The notes beneath the pieces were generated by a model. The model was not told the origin of the DNA. It saw only the letters and a program-made list of their open reading frames with translations, and ran no database searches. Position numbers and translations under genes: made by a program. Below are positions 15,187-23,484 of a stretch of DNA of 41,127 nucleotides, piece after piece (position 1 is the first letter of the stretch; each line of letters begins with the position of its first letter). This DNA is from Candidatus Actinomarinales bacterium (GTDB taxonomy: Bacteria; Actinomycetota; Acidimicrobiia; Actinomarinales; Actinomarinaceae): NCBI GenBank assembly GCA_004214055.1, contig SGYT01000005.1, positions 1 through 41,127 of the forward strand. Reading direction: 5' to 3'.

Positions 15187-16364
15187 TTTCTCACCGCCTC
15201 TGCTGGTTGTATTTTAGAAGCTTTAATAGCGGGATAAACTCCTGATAAAGCTCCTATTAATAAAGCCAATACAATTGCTCCTAAAACTTGGAGTATTGGT
15301 ATTGAAAAAACGATATTTGAATACTCTGTATAGCCTAACGTTATTCCGGCCCCAAGTAACACACCCACTAATCCTCCAACACCTGATAACAAAACGCTCT
15401 CAAGTAAAAATTGGTATCTTATTTCTTTTCTAGTTGCTCCAATGGATCTTCTAACCCCTATCTCCATTCTTCGTTCAAGTACAGACATAACCATTACGTT
15501 TGCAATTGCTACACCACCAACAAGAAGAGCAACAGACCCTAGGCCTAAGAGAAGGTTTGTGAAAGCTACTTCTGCTGCCTCTTGTGCTTCAAGTGCATCA
15601 GAAGGTCTTGAAACGCTTACTTGGTCCGGATTTTCTGGGTTCATTGAGGGTGCTAAAACCTCTACAACATCTTCAATATAGGCAGGATTGGACCTTACGT
15701 ATATTGTTGTAGGCTCCTCATCAATATTAAATAGTGTCTTTGCAACGCCGTATCCAATAAATACTGATCTGTCAAGATCCGGATGTATCTTTAATTCATC
15801 TAATATCCCAACAACTCCAAACCATTCGTTTTCAATTAAGATTTTTGTTGGTATTGAAAGATCTCTTATTCCTAACCTGGTTGCTGTTACACTACCTAAA
15901 ACAGTTACTGGAATATCACTAAGGGCGTCATTTATAAAACGACCTTCGGTAAGTTTTCCACCAACAACATCTAGTAATTCTGATCTAGTAACAAGGGTGG
16001 AAATCCCGCCTCCTTCAAATTCAGATATAAAATCTGTTCTCCTAACTAATAAGTCTGTCTGTGTTGTAGAGGTTACTTCTTGTACTGGTCCAATTCTTTC
16101 TACCATTCCAAGAACTCCGTCAGGTAAATTTTCTTGAGTTCCAAAAAAACCAGCTTGTGGTGAAGCTTTTATAAGATTTGTTCCTAAAGACTCTAAAGTA
16201 GCTAATAAATCAGCTCTTCCCGAGGCAGAAATTCCAGTAACAGCGACTATTGCTGCAATTCCGATACCTATACCTATAGAGGTTAAAGCAGCTCTTCCTC
16301 TTCTTGCTTTAACTCCATAAAAGGCAACCATAAACAAGTCACTAATTTTAAGTTTTTGCTTCAC
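15183..16364 (-). CDS. MacB/FtsX-type ABC transporter permease
   Basis: A 393-aa inner-membrane permease of the MacB class. One helix near the N-terminus (ALTSIGIGIGIAAIVAVTGIS) is followed by a large outside domain, then three helices at the C-terminus, with SVLERRMEIGVRRSIGATRKEIRYQF as the coupling segment between them. The gene starts right after the ATPase gene ends and its last bases overlap the following secreted protein. MacB transporters are mechanotransmitters that move or release substrates outside the membrane rather than pulling them through it. This fits with the small secreted proteins encoded on both sides, but the substrate is unknown. Confidence 0.9.
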   Translation of the reverse strand: MKQKLKISDLFMVAFYGVKARRGRAALTSIGIGIGIAAIVAVTGISASGRADLLATLESLGTNLIKASPQAGFFGTQENLPDGVLGMVERIGPVQEVTSTTQTDLLVRRTDFISEFEGGGISTLVTRSELLDVVGGKLTEGRFINDALSDIPVTVLGSVTATRLGIRDLSIPTKILIENEWFGVVGILDELKIHPDLDRSVFIGYGVAKTLFNIDEEPTTIYVRSNPAYIEDVVEVLAPSMNPENPDQVSVSRPSDALEAQEAAEVAFTNLLLGLGSVALLVGGVAIANVMVMSVLERRMEIGVRRSIGATRKEIRYQFLLESVLLSGVGGLVGVLLGAGITLGYTEYSNIVFSIPILQVLGAIVLALLIGALSGVYPAIKASKIQPAEAVRK

Positions 16365-17045
16365 TTATGCCACTATCTTTCCGTCAACTAACTTCACAAC
16401 CTTCTTAAACTTTTTTGCATGGTTTTGATTGTGGGTAATCATTATTACTGTTTTTCCTTGTTTATTTAATTCTTTAAGAATCTTAAGTATGTTATCTCCT
16501 GACTCTTTATCAAGGTTTCCTGTTGGCTCGTCTGCAAGAACAAATGCAGGATTTTGGACTAGAGCTCTTGCTATAGCTACTCTTTGTTGCTGTCCACCAG
16601 ACAACTCTTCAGGTAAATGTGTTAGCCTGTCTCCTAATCCAACCTCTTTTAAAACTTTTGCTGCTCTTTTTAGTCTCTCTTCTCTTTTGATTCCTTGGTA
16701 GAGCAACCCCTCTGCAACATTCTCTTGTGCTGTTAAACCTGGTAGGAGAAAAAAACTTTGAAAAATAAATCCAATTTTCTCACCTCTAAATTTTGACAAC
16801 TGATCATCTGATAAAGTTGATGTATCTTGACCCTCTATCTCTATATGGCCTTCAGTTGTAGAATCTAACAGGCCAATCATATTTAATAAAGTTGATTTCC
16901 CACTACCAGACTCTCCAACTATCGAAACTAAGTCTCCTTCTTTTATATCTAAAGAAATTTGGTCTACAGCTTTTACAGGTGGTGGGCCTTCATATATTTT
17001 TGATATATTGTTTAACGATATTACTGTTTTCGTTTTTGATTTCAT
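16365..17045 (-). CDS. ABC transporter ATP-binding protein (MacB/LolD type)
   Basis: A 226-aa ATPase driving the adjacent permease. Walker A is GESGSGKST, the signature is LSGGQQQRVAIARALV, and Walker B is FVLADEPTGNLD, all intact, with the H-loop in VIMITHNQNHAKKF. ISLNNISKIYEGPPPVKAVDQISL is the N-terminal strand of the LolD/MacB/FtsE group. The first 4 bp overlap the adaptor gene, and the permease follows with no spacer, so all three are translated as a unit. Confidence 0.94.
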   Translation of the reverse strand: MKSKTKTVISLNNISKIYEGPPPVKAVDQISLDIKEGDLVSIVGESGSGKSTLLNMIGLLDSTTEGHIEIEGQDTSTLSDDQLSKFRGEKIGFIFQSFFLLPGLTAQENVAEGLLYQGIKREERLKRAAKVLKEVGLGDRLTHLPEELSGGQQQRVAIARALVQNPAFVLADEPTGNLDKESGDNILKILKELNKQGKTVIMITHNQNHAKKFKKVVKLVDGKIVA

Positions 17046-18616
17046 CTTGGTACGATTACGAGCTGCCCTTCACTAATATTTCCAACTATCTCAACATACC
17101 CATCCGTAAATACCCCTATTTCAACTCCTACATAAGTACTGTCAACTCCAGATTCTCCCGAGAAAACTTCTGTTTCTGAATCTCCATTATAGATTTCAAC
17201 AGCGTAGCCTCCTTCAGCAAGAGCAATCAAAGCGTTGACTGGTACATAAAGAACGTCTTGAGATACTTCTGTTGTTACAAATACTTTTACTGGTGCTTGG
17301 TCATATATATCTATTTCTTCAGGGTTTGTAACGTCTAATTTAACTTGGATAAAGTTTCCGGTTTGTGTTTCTGTTACTACTTGGTCTATAAATTTAATGG
17401 TTGTGTCTGTTCTTTCGTCTGTTGGAAGCTCTATCTCAACATTTTCGCCTAAAGCAACAGTATCTTGATCTGCTGCAGGAAGCCAAAATAAAACCTCTAT
17501 CCCAGTAGAAGAAATATTGTACATCTGTCCGTTTATTGTTACTGCTCCACCAACTTTATTTATATAGGAACCGACAATTAAAGGAGTTGATGAAGCGTAT
17601 GCATTTGTAGGGCTAAATGTTTCAGATTTTGCTGTTAACTCTAAGTCTTCAAGTTCCTCTTTTGCCTTTGCTAGTTCTGCTTCCTGGTCAATCCCTTCGT
17701 TATATGCTTCAAGTGCATCATCATAAGCTTTTTGAGCTGTTTCTACTGCTAGTGCTTCTGTTGCATCTATTTCGGACTCTTTTCCTTCTTCCAGAGCTTT
17801 TATTCTTTTTTGTTTTTCAATAGATTGTTCGAGATCTTCTATTTCACCATCTAAAGTTCCTGCTGCTTTTTTTTCTTTTGTTTCAGGATTTGTCTCGTCT
17901 CTTAATAGTGTTATAGACTCTTCTGAAGCTTTTATGGAGGTGTCAGCAGCTTTCCATGCTGCGCTTTCTTCTGTTGCACTCTCTTTGGCATCATCTAGTT
18001 TTTTCTTTTTGTCGTTTACTTGAGCAATAGTTGTTCCTCCTGATGATATAGTGTCTTCTATTACTTCTATTGAATCTTTTTTAGCGTTGATTGCTACCTG
18101 TTCAGAAGGGGTTATTTCTGATTTTGTTTCAATTTTATAGTCTATATAAAGCCTATTTAGCATTGATGATGTTGTCTCATCAAATTTTTCATCGGCTATA
18201 AAGCCTTCTTCGGCATACCCAAGTGAGATTAATGCTTCTTCAACTTGTTTAATATCTGGTCCTTCATCTGATGTTAAGTCAAGAGTTCTATAAAAAGGTG
18301 TGGAGCCTTCCAAAAGGATGACTGGTTTATTATCTACAGCATAAAGCACTTGTCCATAATTAATAACTGTTCCTTCTTCTGGTAGATAGGTTATAACTCC
18401 AGTAATTGAAGAGTTCAACACTGCCTTATCAACCTGGCTTAGGGTGCCGTTATATTCTTCTTTTTTTGCTAAATCTCCTTTAGAGATTTTAACAGTAGTT
18501 AACTCAAGGGTTTTCTGAGTAGATAAGGAGGCTGTATTTTGAGAACCAAAATAAAATGAAGCAGCACCTACAGTAATAATGACTATCCCTATAATTATGT
18601 TTTTTCTTGAAATCAT
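17042..18616 (-). CDS. HlyD/MacA-like adaptor with peptidoglycan-binding domain
   Basis: A 524-aa membrane-anchored adaptor. An N-terminal helix (NIIIGIVIITVGAASFYFGS) is followed by a barrel-sandwich start (VLNSSITGVITYLPEEGTVI), a peptidoglycan-binding-like module (GPDIKQVEEALISLGYAEEG), and a long charged coiled coil about residues 175-345. Last come beta-barrel and membrane-proximal domains (VEIELPTDERTDTTIKFI and VLYVPVNALIALAEGGYAVEI). This layout is common in actinobacteria beside MacB-like ATPases and probably spans or grips the wall in a cell without an outer membrane. It overlaps the ATPase gene by 4 bp. The coiled coil is longer than needed for wall anchoring alone, so it may dock the PDP-repeat proteins (inference). 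Confidence 0.85.
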   Translation of the reverse strand: MISRKNIIIGIVIITVGAASFYFGSQNTASLSTQKTLELTTVKISKGDLAKKEEYNGTLSQVDKAVLNSSITGVITYLPEEGTVINYGQVLYAVDNKPVILLEGSTPFYRTLDLTSDEGPDIKQVEEALISLGYAEEGFIADEKFDETTSSMLNRLYIDYKIETKSEITPSEQVAINAKKDSIEVIEDTISSGGTTIAQVNDKKKKLDDAKESATEESAAWKAADTSIKASEESITLLRDETNPETKEKKAAGTLDGEIEDLEQSIEKQKRIKALEEGKESEIDATEALAVETAQKAYDDALEAYNEGIDQEAELAKAKEELEDLELTAKSETFSPTNAYASSTPLIVGSYINKVGGAVTINGQMYNISSTGIEVLFWLPAADQDTVALGENVEIELPTDERTDTTIKFIDQVVTETQTGNFIQVKLDVTNPEEIDIYDQAPVKVFVTTEVSQDVLYVPVNALIALAEGGYAVEIYNGDSETEVFSGESGVDSTYVGVEIGVFTDGYVEIVGNISEGQLVIVPR

Positions 18617-18649
18617 ATTTATTAATTTTACCCTTAGTTGTAGATTACC

Positions 18650-19183
18650 TTACTTGTCTGTTCTTGAGGCTGTTCTTTCTGGTTCACACTCCTCTAAATA
18701 CTCTTTAATTATTTCTCTGTCTTCCCCTGCTTCACTTAAATTTAGCTTTGGATCGTCTTGTGTGGGATCTGGTATATTCAAGCCTTTATCTCTTAAGCAT
18801 TGGGCTAGTTCTAAGCTTTCATCAAATTTTTTTGCTTGTTCTTCTGGGTTAACGGACTCTCTGTCTGGCCATAATTCATTTTCTTGTATACAGCTCTCTA
18901 CATCCTCCATTATTTCTCCTCCTTCTTCTCTACCTTTTTCTTTCCCTTCTTCATTTCTATTCATTTGTTGTAACATAGATTTTAAATCTTGAATATCAAA
19001 AGGTGTCTGGAGATCGTATCCTTTAGTGTTCAAACATTCAGTAAGAACTAATGGATAATCTTCCTCAGTAATAACTTCTGTTTCTTGAGCCCTAGTATTT
19101 ATGTCAGTTAAAGTCGCTACACCTTGGTCTTTGTTGTTAGAACACGCAACAAGAAATATTAAAAGAAATACTATTTTTCTCAT
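18650..19183 (-). CDS. Lipoprotein with two CxRxxG-PDP repeats (exporter-linked, B)
   Basis: A 177-aa predicted lipoprotein: MRKIVFLLIFLVACSNN has a good lipobox (LVAC). The second repeat is clear, LAQCLRDKGLNIPDPT with its paired Cys in LEECEPE. The first is degenerate, VLTECLNTKGYDLQTP with the second Cys in VESCIQE, and carries a Glu/Gly/Lys-rich insert (about residues 73-88). It lies 33 bp upstream of the adaptor gene and 12 bp downstream of the next paralogue, so an operon is likely. Function unknown; the repeat is probably a small disulfide-stabilised module. Confidence 0.75.
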   Translation of the reverse strand: MRKIVFLLIFLVACSNNKDQGVATLTDINTRAQETEVITEEDYPLVLTECLNTKGYDLQTPFDIQDLKSMLQQMNRNEEGKEKGREEGGEIMEDVESCIQENELWPDRESVNPEEQAKKFDESLELAQCLRDKGLNIPDPTQDDPKLNLSEAGEDREIIKEYLEECEPERTASRTDK

Positions 19184-19195
19184 ATAGCGAATACT

Positions 19196-19780
19196 TTAAT
19201 CGTTTTCTTCCCTGAGGTCTTCTGGAACTTCGTATCCATTTTCTGTTATGCATTCCCTCACCATGGCCCTTAGGTCTTTTGCTGATATTACACCTGTTAT
19301 AACATATTGTGGAAGAGTGTCTCTTAAGCCGTTTTCACTTGTTGGATCTGGAACGTCTAAACCTTTTTCTCTTATACATTGTGCTATCTCTAACTCTGCA
19401 TCTAGTATTTCTGCTTGCTGTTCTGGGGTTGCCTGATCTCTAGCATCAAGTGGAACATCATATTCTTCAGCACATTTTTCTATTAGTGAATAAAATTCTT
19501 CTCGCTCTTCTTGATTCATTTCTACAAAAATAGGAGTTAATATTCTTCTTAAATCACCAGGTTTTTTTGGGTCTTCTAGTTCATAATTATTATCTCTAAT
19601 ACATTGTGCAAGCAATAGCTCTGAATCAGCCCAGGAACGCTCTTCTGGGGTAATAATTGTTGTTGTAGTGGAATCCATACCCTCTAGGGAGAGTACTCCT
19701 TGTTCTTCATCGTTGCTAAAAAAAGAACAGGAAGAAATTAGTAGAAAAACAACTAAGAACAAAGGAGTTCTTCTGTTCAT
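19196..19780 (-). CDS. Lipoprotein with two CxRxxG-PDP repeats (exporter-linked, A)
   Basis: A 194-aa predicted lipoprotein with signal MNRRTPLFLVVFLLISSC (lipobox ISSC). Repeat 1 is LAQCIRDNNYELEDP with its second Cys in IEKCAEEYDVP, and repeat 2 is IAQCIREKGLDVPDPT with its second Cys in VRECITENGYEVP. It is the first of the three paralogues in the transcript. As in the others, each repeat has exactly two Cys. The mature part is acidic. The thioesterase gene upstream ends 3 bp before this start, so it may be the true head of the operon or merely share it. Confidence 0.75.
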   Translation of the reverse strand: MNRRTPLFLVVFLLISSCSFFSNDEEQGVLSLEGMDSTTTTIITPEERSWADSELLLAQCIRDNNYELEDPKKPGDLRRILTPIFVEMNQEEREEFYSLIEKCAEEYDVPLDARDQATPEQQAEILDAELEIAQCIREKGLDVPDPTSENGLRDTLPQYVITGVISAKDLRAMVRECITENGYEVPEDLREEND

Positions 19781-19783
19781 TTT

Positions 19784-20218
19784 TTAAGTTGTTCCTAACT
19801 TTTTCTTAAGATCATCAGTAATTGTTGTCGGTTTGCTTGTTTTCATGTCCGTATAAACATGAACTATTTCAGAGGCACTAGCTAACTCTCCTGTTTCTTT
19901 TATGAACATGGCCATTATCCATGTCATGCTGGTGTTTCCTACGTCTTTTATTTTTAAACCAACTTCTATTTCATCATCAAAATACAAAGGTTTATTGTAC
20001 TGCACAATAACTTGTACTGTATGAAAGTCTTTGTTTGTTTCTTCTATTTCTTTTTCGTAGTCGTAATCTAAGTCTCTGAAATATTCAACAACTGCCTGGT
20101 CGTAAAAAGCTAGATAATTTGCGTTATGCATTATTCCTTGTGGATCAAGTTCGTAATATCTTATCCTTGTTTCCCAGAAAACTGTAAAATCTGATTTTGT
20201 GACCTCTATCTTTGACAT
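19784..20218 (-). CDS. Hot-dog fold acyl-CoA thioesterase (4HBT-like)
   Basis: A 144-aa thioesterase that should hydrolyse an acyl-CoA. TRIRYYELDPQGIMHNANYLAFYDQA is the usual catalytic segment (YxxDxxGIxHNxxY), with Asp25 in the place of the family's catalytic acid. VQYNKPLYFDDEIEV and ELASASEIVHVYTDM complete the hot-dog strands. It lies two bases after the phosphofructokinase gene and three before the first PDP lipoprotein. The substrate is not known. Confidence 0.85.
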   Translation of the reverse strand: MSKIEVTKSDFTVFWETRIRYYELDPQGIMHNANYLAFYDQAVVEYFRDLDYDYEKEIEETNKDFHTVQVIVQYNKPLYFDDEIEVGLKIKDVGNTSMTWIMAMFIKETGELASASEIVHVYTDMKTSKPTTITDDLKKKLGTT

Positions 20219-20220
20219 GG

Positions 20221-21423
20221 TTATACGAATATCTGAGTTTTTGGCTCAATACCTCCAGTTAAAGGCATTGCATATTCAAAAAATTCGTTTGTAACATAAG
20301 GCTTGTTTTGATCAAGAAAATCTTTTGGCATAACTTTTGTATTTTTTGCAACCTTTTCAAGCTCAACAAGGTCAACCTCACAATAATATTTTTCGGAAAG
20401 CTGTCTTTTTAATATAATAGATCCGCTATTTTCAGTTTTTGAGGCAATAACAGCATGTTGACCTACTCTTTCTGCTTCGTCTGCATCAATCTCTGAAACA
20501 TCTGCCAAAAAAGATCTCTGAAGATACCCGAAAGTGTCTGCTCTTACTCTTGCTCCTTGTATGTTTTCTGAAACAATGTTTGCAAGTGTGTCTCCTAAGG
20601 CTCCTGAGCCTGATAATTGAATGTTCCCATGGCTGTCTTTTTTACCAGCAAGTCCTGACCCAGATTGATCAGCATAGGTTTGTAGAAAATATTCCCCTTT
20701 TTCATTATGAACCCCTTCTGAAACAGCTACTAGACACCTTCCTAGTGACTCATATACTTCTTTTACTTCCTTAACAAAACTATCTATATTAAATATCTTT
20801 TCTGGAACATAAACTAAATGGGGTCCATCTTCCTCTGTAGATTTACCTAATGTACTTGCTGCTGTAAGCCATCCGGCATGTCTTCCCATTAATATATTTA
20901 TTTTTACACCTTTTAAGCTTCTGGTATCAGCATCATCTCCTTGGAAACCGTGAGCAACAAACCTTGCTGCAGAACCATAACCTGGGCAATGGTCTGTTTC
21001 AAGTAGATCATTGTCTACTGTTTTTGGTATATGAAATGCTTTCATGTCATAATTTGCACTATCTGCTCCTTTTTTAATTAGATGAGCTGTTTCTGCAGAA
21101 TCATTACCTCCTATGTAGTAAAAGTTTCTTATGTTTTGTTTTTCAAATATCGATATAAGTTTTTCAATGTTGCTTTCACTTGGTTTTTTTCTAACAGAGC
21201 CTAGTGCTGCTGCTGGACTTTTTCCTATTCCGTAGAGCTGTGATTCAGATAATGATGATAAATCAACAAAATCTTCTGACAACATACCTTCTAGGCCGTG
21301 CTTTGCTCCTAGTATTTCATCAAAATTTTGATTGAGAGATTCTTTTATAAAGCCAACTAAGGATCTATTAATAACTGCGGTTGGTCCGCCAGATTGTCCT
21401 ATAACAGCTTTTCCTGCTGACAT
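20221..21423 (-). CDS. 6-phosphofructokinase, predicted PPi-dependent
   Basis: Converts fructose 6-phosphate to the 1,6-bisphosphate (400 aa). The phosphoryl donor site reads GGNDS (105-109), and Asp108 stands where ATP enzymes have Gly. Lys134 in PKTVDND also replaces the Gly of ATP enzymes. Both are the known marks of pyrophosphate-dependent forms. The Asn in GGNDS instead of GGDDS is unusual. IGQSGGPTAVINRSL is the first phosphate loop and MGRHAGWLTAAS binds substrate. A PPi enzyme is reversible and saves ATP. It sits five bases from a DUF2090 aldolase, its likely partner in the pathway. Confidence 0.9.
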   Translation of the reverse strand: MSAGKAVIGQSGGPTAVINRSLVGFIKESLNQNFDEILGAKHGLEGMLSEDFVDLSSLSESQLYGIGKSPAAALGSVRKKPSESNIEKLISIFEKQNIRNFYYIGGNDSAETAHLIKKGADSANYDMKAFHIPKTVDNDLLETDHCPGYGSAARFVAHGFQGDDADTRSLKGVKINILMGRHAGWLTAASTLGKSTEEDGPHLVYVPEKIFNIDSFVKEVKEVYESLGRCLVAVSEGVHNEKGEYFLQTYADQSGSGLAGKKDSHGNIQLSGSGALGDTLANIVSENIQGARVRADTFGYLQRSFLADVSEIDADEAERVGQHAVIASKTENSGSIILKRQLSEKYYCEVDLVELEKVAKNTKVMPKDFLDQNKPYVTNEFFEYAMPLTGGIEPKTQIFV

Positions 21424-21427
21424 CTAT

Positions 21428-22336
21428 TTAGCTCCCGCTTTGATACACCGAAAGGAAGCCAAGGTACGATTCAGCTATTTCATTAACCGCCTCTTCCCTT
21501 GTTTTTTCTCCCTCGTGAAAACCTTTAAGTGCATTCCAGAATATAGACCTTCCTATGGCAAAACCCCTGTATCCGTCTACAGATGATCCTGCCCTCAGCC
21601 ATTCGTTGACTTTTTGGTCACTTGCACCTCTGCCTAAAACAACTGCCATAACATTTTCTCTGTCTCCTGTTTTTATTGCGGCAGCTACATTTTCACAATC
21701 TTCTGATGTATCAAGGCCTTCTATTTTCCAAATATCTGGGTCTGCTCCTCTTTCTCTCATTTCTTCAACTACCCTGACTGCTAGTTTGGGTCTAATTTCT
21801 GAATCATATCGAGCTTGATCGTTTTCGACAGATGCAAGTTGTTCTTCAGTTGCTGGGACAAGAAACTCTAAAAGAAATTTTTTACCGTTTTCACTTAACC
21901 AATCAGACAATTCTTTAATCCTGCTTCCTTGAGTTTCCCTTATTTCTTCTTCGTCATCAGGGTTCCATCGAACAAGAATTTTTACAAAATCGGCTCCTAC
22001 TTCCTTAATTTTTTCTCCAAACTGATCGCCATATTCAAAGTCAAAAACTTTCTGTCCTGATTTTTCAACTGGTGCAGCAAATTTAATATTCATCTCTTTT
22101 GCTTTTTCTTGAACTTCTAGACCAAAAGTTTCATCAACGAGTATTGCAGGGTCTCCACCTGCTATTCCAGATTCTTTAGCTTTTAGAAAACCATCAAATA
22201 TGATTTGTTTCATTTCGCTAACTTTATTTGCTTCCCCTTCAGTTGGTTCTCTTCCTTCTACTCCTAAAAGTCCTTTTGTTATGGTGCCTCTATGGTCAAA
22301 AGCTAATATATATAAATCTTCTGAGTAGCCTTTCAT
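21428..22336 (-). CDS. DUF2090-type aldolase (IolJ/LacD-like class I fold)
   Basis: A 302-aa TIM-barrel protein of the DUF2090 group, whose known members cleave 2-deoxy-5-keto-gluconate 6-phosphate in inositol breakdown. LYILAFDHRGTITKGLLG is the signature start. VDETFGLEVQEKAKE, ADFVKILVRWNPDD (with a candidate Schiff-base Lys) and PDIWKIEGLDTSEDCENV are further conserved segments, and VLGRGASDQKVNEWLRAG is the phosphate-binding end. Neighbouring PFK and the absence of inositol genes suggest it may serve as the fructose-bisphosphate aldolase of the cell (inference). It is four bp upstream of the PFK gene and likely co-transcribed with it. Confidence 0.75.
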   Translation of the reverse strand: MKGYSEDLYILAFDHRGTITKGLLGVEGREPTEGEANKVSEMKQIIFDGFLKAKESGIAGGDPAILVDETFGLEVQEKAKEMNIKFAAPVEKSGQKVFDFEYGDQFGEKIKEVGADFVKILVRWNPDDEEEIRETQGSRIKELSDWLSENGKKFLLEFLVPATEEQLASVENDQARYDSEIRPKLAVRVVEEMRERGADPDIWKIEGLDTSEDCENVAAAIKTGDRENVMAVVLGRGASDQKVNEWLRAGSSVDGYRGFAIGRSIFWNALKGFHEGEKTREEAVNEIAESYLGFLSVYQSGS

Positions 22337-22344
22337 CTTTTTCC

Positions 22345-23310
22345 TTACACTGTTTCTTTTTGTTTCCTTGTTCTTGAGTATACAAATAAACCCAGAAAGA
22401 TGAACAGTACTAGATAAAGTATGTTGTTTTCAAAAACTGGGGGGTTTTGTATTTCTTCAAAATATTCATTCAAATAAATCAATCCCGGATCTTCTTCAGA
22501 TTGTGCAATTTCAGATAATGTATTAATTAAATCAACTGTGCTTACTCCCCAGTTGTTTGCAAGGTTTTCATTTAAAAAATAGACATTATCATTCTGAATA
22601 GCTCTAATTTCTTCCCAACCAATTCTTGTTGAAAGATCTTTGTTCAGATAATCAGAATGGCCAACCACAATTAAATTTGGATTTAAGTTTATGACTTCTT
22701 CTTCGGAAAATTCAGGATAACCACTACCAAATGGATCTTCTTTTAGGTTAGCTATGTTTTCAACTCCTAAAAGATTGTAAATTTCGCCTATAAAAGAGTT
22801 TTCGTTAACCGTATATATTCCGTATGTAAAACCAATTTCATGAAATACTGTAATGTTTTCTTGTGAAAAGTTTTCAATAATTTCAGCAATGTCATTTTTC
22901 ATTAAAGACACCAAGTCTGCTGCTTCTTCTGCTTTATCTATTAAAACTCCAATTTTTTCAATTTGAGAATAAACGTCTTCAAAGTTTTTTGCAGGTGGAA
23001 GTAGTGTGTAATTTATGTCTAAATCTTCTAGCCCTTCAACTATTCCATTGAAATCAAAAGCCACAACAACTAAATCTGGATTTAATTTCAGCAATTCTTC
23101 CGCAGTAATGGTAAATGCGTCTATTTTCTCAACAGATAGCTCTGTTTCAGAGAATGAGTCAACGCCGACTAAAAGATTCTCTCCTCCTAAAACCCTTATA
23201 ACCTCTGTGTGGGTTGTTGATAATGAAACAACTCTTTGTTCTCCATTTATGTCTTCAGATCCTGTACACATTGATATGAATGTGGCAAGAATTAGTAATT
23301 TATATTTCAT
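22345..23310 (-). CDS. btuF: BtuF-like cobalamin-binding protein with C-terminal membrane anchor
   Basis: Captures corrinoid outside the membrane for an ABC importer. The track start at 23328 is too early; ATG at 23310 follows AGGAAAGGAAATT and gives MKYKLLILATFISMC, a signal sequence. The two-lobed fold shows RVVSLSTTHTEVIRVLGG, LNPDLVVVAFDF, FGSGYPEFSEEEVINLNPNLIVVG and the backbone helix in between, as in BtuF. Unusually it ends with a membrane helix (NILYLVLFIFLGLFVY) and a basic tail, so it is anchored at its C-terminus and perhaps not lipidated. The cobalamin riboswitch upstream supports B12 as substrate. The importer subunits are not in this window. Confidence 0.85.
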   Translation of the reverse strand: MKYKLLILATFISMCTGSEDINGEQRVVSLSTTHTEVIRVLGGENLLVGVDSFSETELSVEKIDAFTITAEELLKLNPDLVVVAFDFNGIVEGLEDLDINYTLLPPAKNFEDVYSQIEKIGVLIDKAEEAADLVSLMKNDIAEIIENFSQENITVFHEIGFTYGIYTVNENSFIGEIYNLLGVENIANLKEDPFGSGYPEFSEEEVINLNPNLIVVGHSDYLNKDLSTRIGWEEIRAIQNDNVYFLNENLANNWGVSTVDLINTLSEIAQSEEDPGLIYLNEYFEEIQNPPVFENNILYLVLFIFLGLFVYSRTRKQKETV

Positions 23311-23349
23311 AATTTCCTTTCCTACCATGAGAAAAGACTGATACTCAAT

Positions 23350-23372
23350 CCCTTCTCTCGAGGGTTTTTTTT
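23350..23372 (+). terminator. Plus-strand terminator-like hairpin antisense to the btuF leader
   Basis: CCCT-TCTCTCG-AGGG followed by eight T on the plus strand. No plus-strand gene ends here. The 4-bp stem is weak; on the minus strand the same bases are part of the riboswitch expression platform. Confidence 0.3.
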
Positions 23373-23380
23373 AAGTTAAA

Positions 23381-23457
23381 CTAAAAAGTCGACCTGACTT
23401 ATCTTTCGAATTACAGTTGCGGGACAGTGCTAGATTTTCACTAACTTCGCTTTTTAA
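23381..23457 (-). promoter_or_regulatory. Compact cobalamin riboswitch
   Basis: On the minus strand the spacer reads GTGAAAATC, then CACTGTCCCGCAACTGTAA and AAGTCAGG, the conserved cobalamin aptamer core and B12 box. The outer stem TTAAAAAG/CTTTTTAG closes it at about 77 nt, far shorter than the usual class I (about 200 nt) and near the compact class found in marine metagenomes. An A8 run and a small hairpin (CCCT/AGGG, 23350-23364) follow before btuF. The A8 could compete for the U-rich stem strand. B12 binding should lower btuF translation or transcription. Confidence 0.9.
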
Positions 23458-23484
23458 TTTCTTTGTTTAAAAGATTCTAGCAAA

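Noticed and set aside
23350-23372. Terminator of a plus-strand gene
   Set aside because: All genes around are on the minus strand and the stem has only four pairs; kept only as a weak feature.
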